DNA of 64,000 bases from Chitinophaga agrisoli (GTDB lineage: Bacteria; Bacteroidota; Bacteroidia; Chitinophagales; Chitinophagaceae), in assembly GCF_008386695.1 (NCBI RefSeq), contig NZ_VUOC01000004.1, forward strand, positions 3,076,576 through 3,140,575. The letters are read 5' to 3'. A program made the translations under genes and the position numbers. Of the stretch, positions 60,728-64,000 are shown one piece after another; position 1 is the stretch's first letter; each line of letters opens with the position of its first letter. The notes beneath the pieces were generated by a model, which worked only from the letters and a program-made list of their open reading frames with translations, was not told the DNA's origin and made no database searches.

Positions 60728-60795
60728 GGGAAATAGCTGTTAGCGGTTAGCTTTTAGCTGTTAGCAGCGGGCCGTTGGACGGTTAGCCTTTAACG
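60728..60795. repeat. TTAGC-type filler repeat before the TonB receptor
   Basis: Words AGCTGTTAGC, GGTTAGC, TTTTAGC, TGTTAGC and GGTTAGCC follow each other. Same class as at 51188-51313. Confidence 0.55.
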
Positions 60796-60901
60796 CGGTG
60801 CGTGTTGGGCTAGTTCCGGTTACGACTTTAGGCTGCCAGTGGAGACTAAAGCTGTGAGAAATTTGTTTGGGTCATTGTATGCCTACAGGAGGCGTCAATT
60901 A

Positions 60902-61237
60902 TCAGCTAATGGCGGGGGGAGCGCGAAGGGCGGCGTTGGTAACGCAGGAGATGGCAGCTACGGGGATGTAGGGTAAGGTGTAGACCCATATTACCGGCTG
61001 CGTGGGTGCTATGTATTCTGAGGTGATCTGCTCATAGGGCGGTACGCCTATCTGGAGAAAATCACAGTGTTTATGTTTAACGGAGAAGACGGGGCTGGTA
61101 TGGCTGCCATGGTCCTCTTTATCCACCGTATCCTGGTGGGGCGCCAGCAGGTGTATAAATTCCCTGGGTGTGATCTGCAAAGCGAACACACCCAGGAGTA
61201 TAATAGACAGTATCTTATGTAGCCATTGTCTTTTCAC
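60902..61237 (-). CDS. Small His-rich membrane-anchored protein, likely metal-related
   Basis: 111 residues. A hydrophobic N-terminus (~8-21, KILSIILLGVFALQ) acts as signal or anchor, followed by ITPREFIHLLAPH and a His-rich stretch with H29, H34, H43, H46, H55, H57 and C58 (KHKHCDF). Proteins of this shape occur upstream of TonB receptors in Bacteroidota and resemble, in layout, the DUF2946 proteins near copper-receptor genes in proteobacteria. The next gene, 174 bases downstream on the same strand, is a TonB receptor. I infer periplasmic metal binding. It has a full promoter. Confidence 0.75.
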   Translation of the reverse strand: MKRQWLHKILSIILLGVFALQITPREFIHLLAPHQDTVDKEDHGSHTSPVFSVKHKHCDFLQIGVPPYEQITSEYIAPTQPVIWVYTLPYIPVAAISCVTNAALRAPPAIS

Positions 61238-61255
61238 TCAGCGAGCTGTGAGTGG

Positions 61256-61285
61256 CAAAGATAGGGAAAAAGGCCCTAAATGCAA
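61256..61285 (-). promoter_or_regulatory. Promoter of the His-rich gene / TonB receptor
   Basis: Minus strand TTG (61283-61285), 19 nt, TATCTTTG (61256-61263). The start codon at 61237 lies ~18 bases after the box. Confidence 0.7.
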
Positions 61286-61320
61286 CAACGTTGCGGGACC
61301 ATGTGATGAACGGCAGGCGG

Positions 61321-62919
61321 CTACCGTACTTTCATCATGGTACGCACCTGTGAGATGGAACCATTCTGGAAGCGGGCGTAATAGATGCCGTTGGGCAGGC
61401 CCTCTGCATCGAAGGAGATGGTATAATCCCCCGCCACATGCACTTTGCTTACCGGCACTGTAACGAGACGGCCGGTTGTATCAAAGATCTGGATCATGGT
61501 ATGCCCGCCTTTCGTGGTGTACTTGATGTACGTTTTTTCCACAAAGGGGTTTGGATAGTTGGTGATATAGTTGATACCGGCATCCCTTACATCCGGCACG
61601 GCGGTAATGAGACCGCAGGCGATGCCACTTACGATGGGCAGGCGCTGGTAATCCTTCATCAGCACGTTCTCCAGCTCTTCCTGTTTTACGCAGAACCATT
61701 GTTCCAGGAGGGAGGCGTATACAGAGCGGAAATCGTACTGCATGGCAATATTATCCGCCACAGTAGACGTGTCTGGCAAGGTGGGCGAGTTACCCAGCAC
61801 ACCCTGGAGCACATAATCGCCAAAGACGATCACCGGCGCCGCAGCGCCGTGGTCTGTACCCATACTACCGTTGGAACGGATACGGCGGCCAAACTCGGAG
61901 AAGGTCATGCCGACTACGCGTTTAGACGCTTTCAGCTGGGTAAGATCATCCATAAAGGCCTTGATAGCGCCGCTCACCTGATCGAGCAGGTCTGCATGGA
62001 AACCTTTGGTGGTATCGCCGGCTTCTGTCTGGTTGGCATGGGAATCGAAGTTACCCAGGCTCACCATGTACATGCGGGTCTTTAAACCACCCGCTACCAG
62101 GCGTGCCACTATCTTGAGCTGGTTGGCCAGGTTGGTATCAGGATAAGCGCCCTGACGGGTTACCTTGCTGGCGGCCAGTTTGATGGAATCGATATATTTA
62201 TCGCATTGTTTTGCGATGAGGCGGATATATTTCAGCTCCACGCCCCAGTGTTTATCCAGCGGGGGATCGTTGGTGGGCGCTTCGCCTATGAGATCATAGA
62301 AATCTGTAGCGCTGCTGATAGCCACGCCCATGCTGGCCGCGGGGCCCTGGAACATGGGAGATACCAGGGAGCCTATCTGGATGGCCAGCGGATCCGGCGC
62401 TTCTGTATTAGGGAAGCCTTCCGGGAAGTTGGGATATTCCTCTGCCAGGTAACGGCCGCCCCAGCCGGTGCTGAGCACCTTATCAGAATCGGCGCCAGTT
62501 AACCAGATATCCGTAGCGCGGAAGTGGGAATAATCCGGAGAGGGATAGCTTACGCTCTGTATAATACACACCTTACCATCATCATACAACTCCTGGATAC
62601 CCTTCATAGCCGGGTGCAGGCCGGTTTTTATATTACCCTGGAGGGGCAGCACCTTCCCTTCCGGGATGGCGATATTAGTACGCGCGGCCTGGTATTTACC
62701 GTATACATCCAGCGGAACGACCATGTTAAGGCCGTCGTTACCGCCGAAAAGCTGGATCATTACCAGTACGTGATCGTTATCCGTAGCGGCGCCCTGGAGG
62801 GCTGACAGCAAGGGAGAGTTGGCAAAAGCTTTAACCGGATACCCGTCAATAACGGCAGGTATTGCGACAGATGCCGCTGTGACTTTAGCTGTATGTTTGA
62901 GAAATTCTCTTCTACGCAT
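61321..62919 (-). CDS. DUF1501 protein with Tat-like signal and type IX sorting domain
   Basis: 532 residues. N-terminal MRRREFLKHTAKVTAASVAIPAVIDG is a twin-arginine-like signal (RRREFLK). The DUF1501 domain spans ~45-430 (MIQLFGGNDGLNMVVPLD, YSHFRATDIWLTG, GMTFSEFGRRIRSNGSMGTDHGAAAPVIVFGD). The C-terminal ~85 residues are a type IX (Por) sorting domain: NYPNPFVEKTYIKYT, IQIFDTTGRLV, and YYARFQNGSISQVRTMMKVR. The domain would send it across the outer membrane by the T9SS. DUF1501 is a sulfatase-like fold of unknown activity, nearly always paired with DUF1800. The DUF1800 gene starts upstream, 20 bases before this start codon. Confidence 0.92.
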   Translation of the reverse strand: MRRREFLKHTAKVTAASVAIPAVIDGYPVKAFANSPLLSALQGAATDNDHVLVMIQLFGGNDGLNMVVPLDVYGKYQAARTNIAIPEGKVLPLQGNIKTGLHPAMKGIQELYDDGKVCIIQSVSYPSPDYSHFRATDIWLTGADSDKVLSTGWGGRYLAEEYPNFPEGFPNTEAPDPLAIQIGSLVSPMFQGPAASMGVAISSATDFYDLIGEAPTNDPPLDKHWGVELKYIRLIAKQCDKYIDSIKLAASKVTRQGAYPDTNLANQLKIVARLVAGGLKTRMYMVSLGNFDSHANQTEAGDTTKGFHADLLDQVSGAIKAFMDDLTQLKASKRVVGMTFSEFGRRIRSNGSMGTDHGAAAPVIVFGDYVLQGVLGNSPTLPDTSTVADNIAMQYDFRSVYASLLEQWFCVKQEELENVLMKDYQRLPIVSGIACGLITAVPDVRDAGINYITNYPNPFVEKTYIKYTTKGGHTMIQIFDTTGRLVTVPVSKVHVAGDYTISFDAEGLPNGIYYARFQNGSISQVRTMMKVR

Positions 62920-62939
62920 GTTAGAGGTCTTTCAGGAGG

Positions 62940-64000
62940 TCAGGATAATTGGTATTCAGATAGGTCCATGATGAATTTGTACATGGTCTTGAGGCGTGTT
63001 TCCACTACCTGCTTCAAGGCCGCGTCTGTAGGATTATTCTTATAGTTCTGCCAGGCCTGCGTCCAGTAGTAATCCGTAGTTTGTCCGCTCAGGAGGAACT
63101 GACTCTTCAGGGAAGCCTTAAAAGCATCCGGCGTTTCTACCCGGTACAGCAGATCCAAGGAGTCCTGGATAAGGGTGTTGGGATTGCCGGGATCAGACAG
63201 TTGATCGGCAAAAGCAATCACATCCGCCTTCAGGTTGTTGCGGGCGCCCTGACCTGTTATGAGGAAGTCTGACAGCTGGTTACGTTTAGGCAGCGTATCC
63301 GTAGTGATCCAGAGCTCATGGAACATGGGCTCCTGGTAGTACGCCGGCCATCCGGCCACGTTAGGCGGATCGCCCAGGTTCTGCTGCATTTTGCCAGCGG
63401 TATCGCGGATGTAATCCCATGCATCGTAGGCGTTCATATAGTCTGACGCAGCCGGGAACTCTACGCTGAACTCACGGCAGAGGCCTACGCAGAAATCGGC
63501 CGGGCTTTTAATGAGGCAGGACATGTTCAAAGGATCGTAGAAGTGCTCACTTTTGAACATAGCTTTGAGCAGGGGTACCAGCTCATAGTCATTATCGCGG
63601 AAGATATTTGCCAGGGGCGTGATCACATCCTGCTCTACCTGGTCATCGATACTGTAGTAAACGAAATAACGGTAGAGTTTGCGCACGATGAACTTAGCTA
63701 CTTCTGCGTTGGAGAAGATAAGATCCAGCAGGGCATCCAGCTCTTCTGCGCCGGCAGCGCCGGTTTGACCTGTTACGGTACGTTTGCCGTAGAAGTCGGA
63801 GAACTGTTTATTCTCAAAATCGTGCTCGCTGCTATCGAAGTAGCTGGTAACGGTTTGCGCGTTGATGCGGTAGCCGGTGAGTACGCGGGAGGCGGCGCGA
63901 ACGTCATCTTCCGTATAATGAGAGTCTGGTCCTTTACCGATGGTGAACAGTTCCTGGAGCTCGCGGGCGTAGTTTTCCTGCGCAGCTGTTTTACTGTTAA
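62940..64000 (-). CDS. DUF1800 protein, 5' end outside the window
   Basis: At least 353 C-terminal residues; the frame is open to base 64000, so the start is missing. Family blocks: ENYARELQELFTIGKGPDSHYTEDDVRAASRVLTGYRIN near the visible N-terminus, then HDFENKQFSDFYGKRTVTGQTG, KFIVRKLYRYFVYY and WDYIRDTAGKMQQNLGDPPNVAGWPAYYQ. DUF1800 proteins are exported, of unknown function, and typically encoded directly upstream of a DUF1501 gene as here. The pair is widespread in Bacteroidota and Planctomycetes. The shared transcript suggests a common role at the cell surface. Confidence 0.93.
   Translation of the reverse strand, partial: NSKTAAQENYARELQELFTIGKGPDSHYTEDDVRAASRVLTGYRINAQTVTSYFDSSEHDFENKQFSDFYGKRTVTGQTGAAGAEELDALLDLIFSNAEVAKFIVRKLYRYFVYYSIDDQVEQDVITPLANIFRDNDYELVPLLKAMFKSEHFYDPLNMSCLIKSPADFCVGLCREFSVEFPAASDYMNAYDAWDYIRDTAGKMQQNLGDPPNVAGWPAYYQEPMFHELWITTDTLPKRNQLSDFLITGQGARNNLKADVIAFADQLSDPGNPNTLIQDSLDLLYRVETPDAFKASLKSQFLLSGQTTDYYWTQAWQNYKNNPTDAALKQVVETRLKTMYKFIMDLSEYQLS

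Overview
The window looks like chromosomal DNA of a Bacteroidota bacterium, most likely a Chitinophagaceae member close to Chitinophaga. The grounds are several promoters of the Bacteroidota form TTG/TTTG-N19-20-TAnnTTTG, a SusC/SusD pair, GH29 and GH20 glycosidases, a type IX secretion component (PorT-like) with a cargo protein carrying a C-terminal sorting domain, a short AtpC encoded with AtpD away from other ATP synthase genes, and many small families typical of this phylum (DUF6728-, DUF6600- and DUF6520-like, DUF983, YkuK). I see no rRNA, tRNA, CRISPR array, insertion sequence or phage gene. The window cuts two genes: relA/spoT on the left lacks its 3' end, and a DUF1800 gene on the right lacks its 5' end.

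Layout. 1-13.1 kb is mostly minus strand: RelA/SpoT, a 2H phosphoesterase with an Arg/Gly/Asn-rich tail, an OmpR-type response regulator, an alpha-L-fucosidase, then fadN-like, an ABC exporter pair, surE, a small membrane protein and lpxB, and metG. 13.3-17.9 kb has an LD-carboxypeptidase, a divergent ThiF-like enzyme, a sensor kinase and YqgE. 17.9-19.9 kb is gene-poor and AT-richer, with one small HTH regulator and two matching palindromes. 19.9-32 kb holds atpDC, a DUF6600 cell-surface protein, an M48 peptidase, dnaX and a pyruvate dehydrogenase E2. 32.4-42.2 kb holds small regulators and housekeeping genes (VOC, GbsR-like, a repeat-extended SDR, YkuK, EngB, UbiE, PorT-like, dihydroorotase, a MutS-like ATPase). 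42.5-49.4 kb is an accessory locus: AraC regulator, MauE-like redox membrane protein, small two-Cys exported protein, and convergent SusD and STN-bearing SusC. 49.6-64 kb holds ComM/YifB, an EF-G paralogue, an ABC exporter, DUF983, a beta-hexosaminidase, a TonB receptor with a His-rich partner (probable metal uptake), and a DUF1800/DUF1501 secretion pair.

Points that stand out: (i) the EF-G paralogue has lost the catalytic switch II histidine (DTPGLEDF instead of DTPGHVDF); (ii) six genes have an exact TAnnTTTG box ending 2-7 nt before the ATG, which suggests leaderless transcripts; (iii) a TIGR01777-type SDR carries an N-terminal extension built of 19-residue (57-bp) repeats, the last of which runs into its own Rossmann fold; (iv) many intergenic gaps hold unrelated local minisatellites or a dispersed TTAGC-type filler repeat; (v) a MauE/two-Cys peptide/SusCD locus and a His-rich protein/TonB receptor pair are the best candidates for little-described systems. 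Everything is read by eye; no alignment or database search was run.
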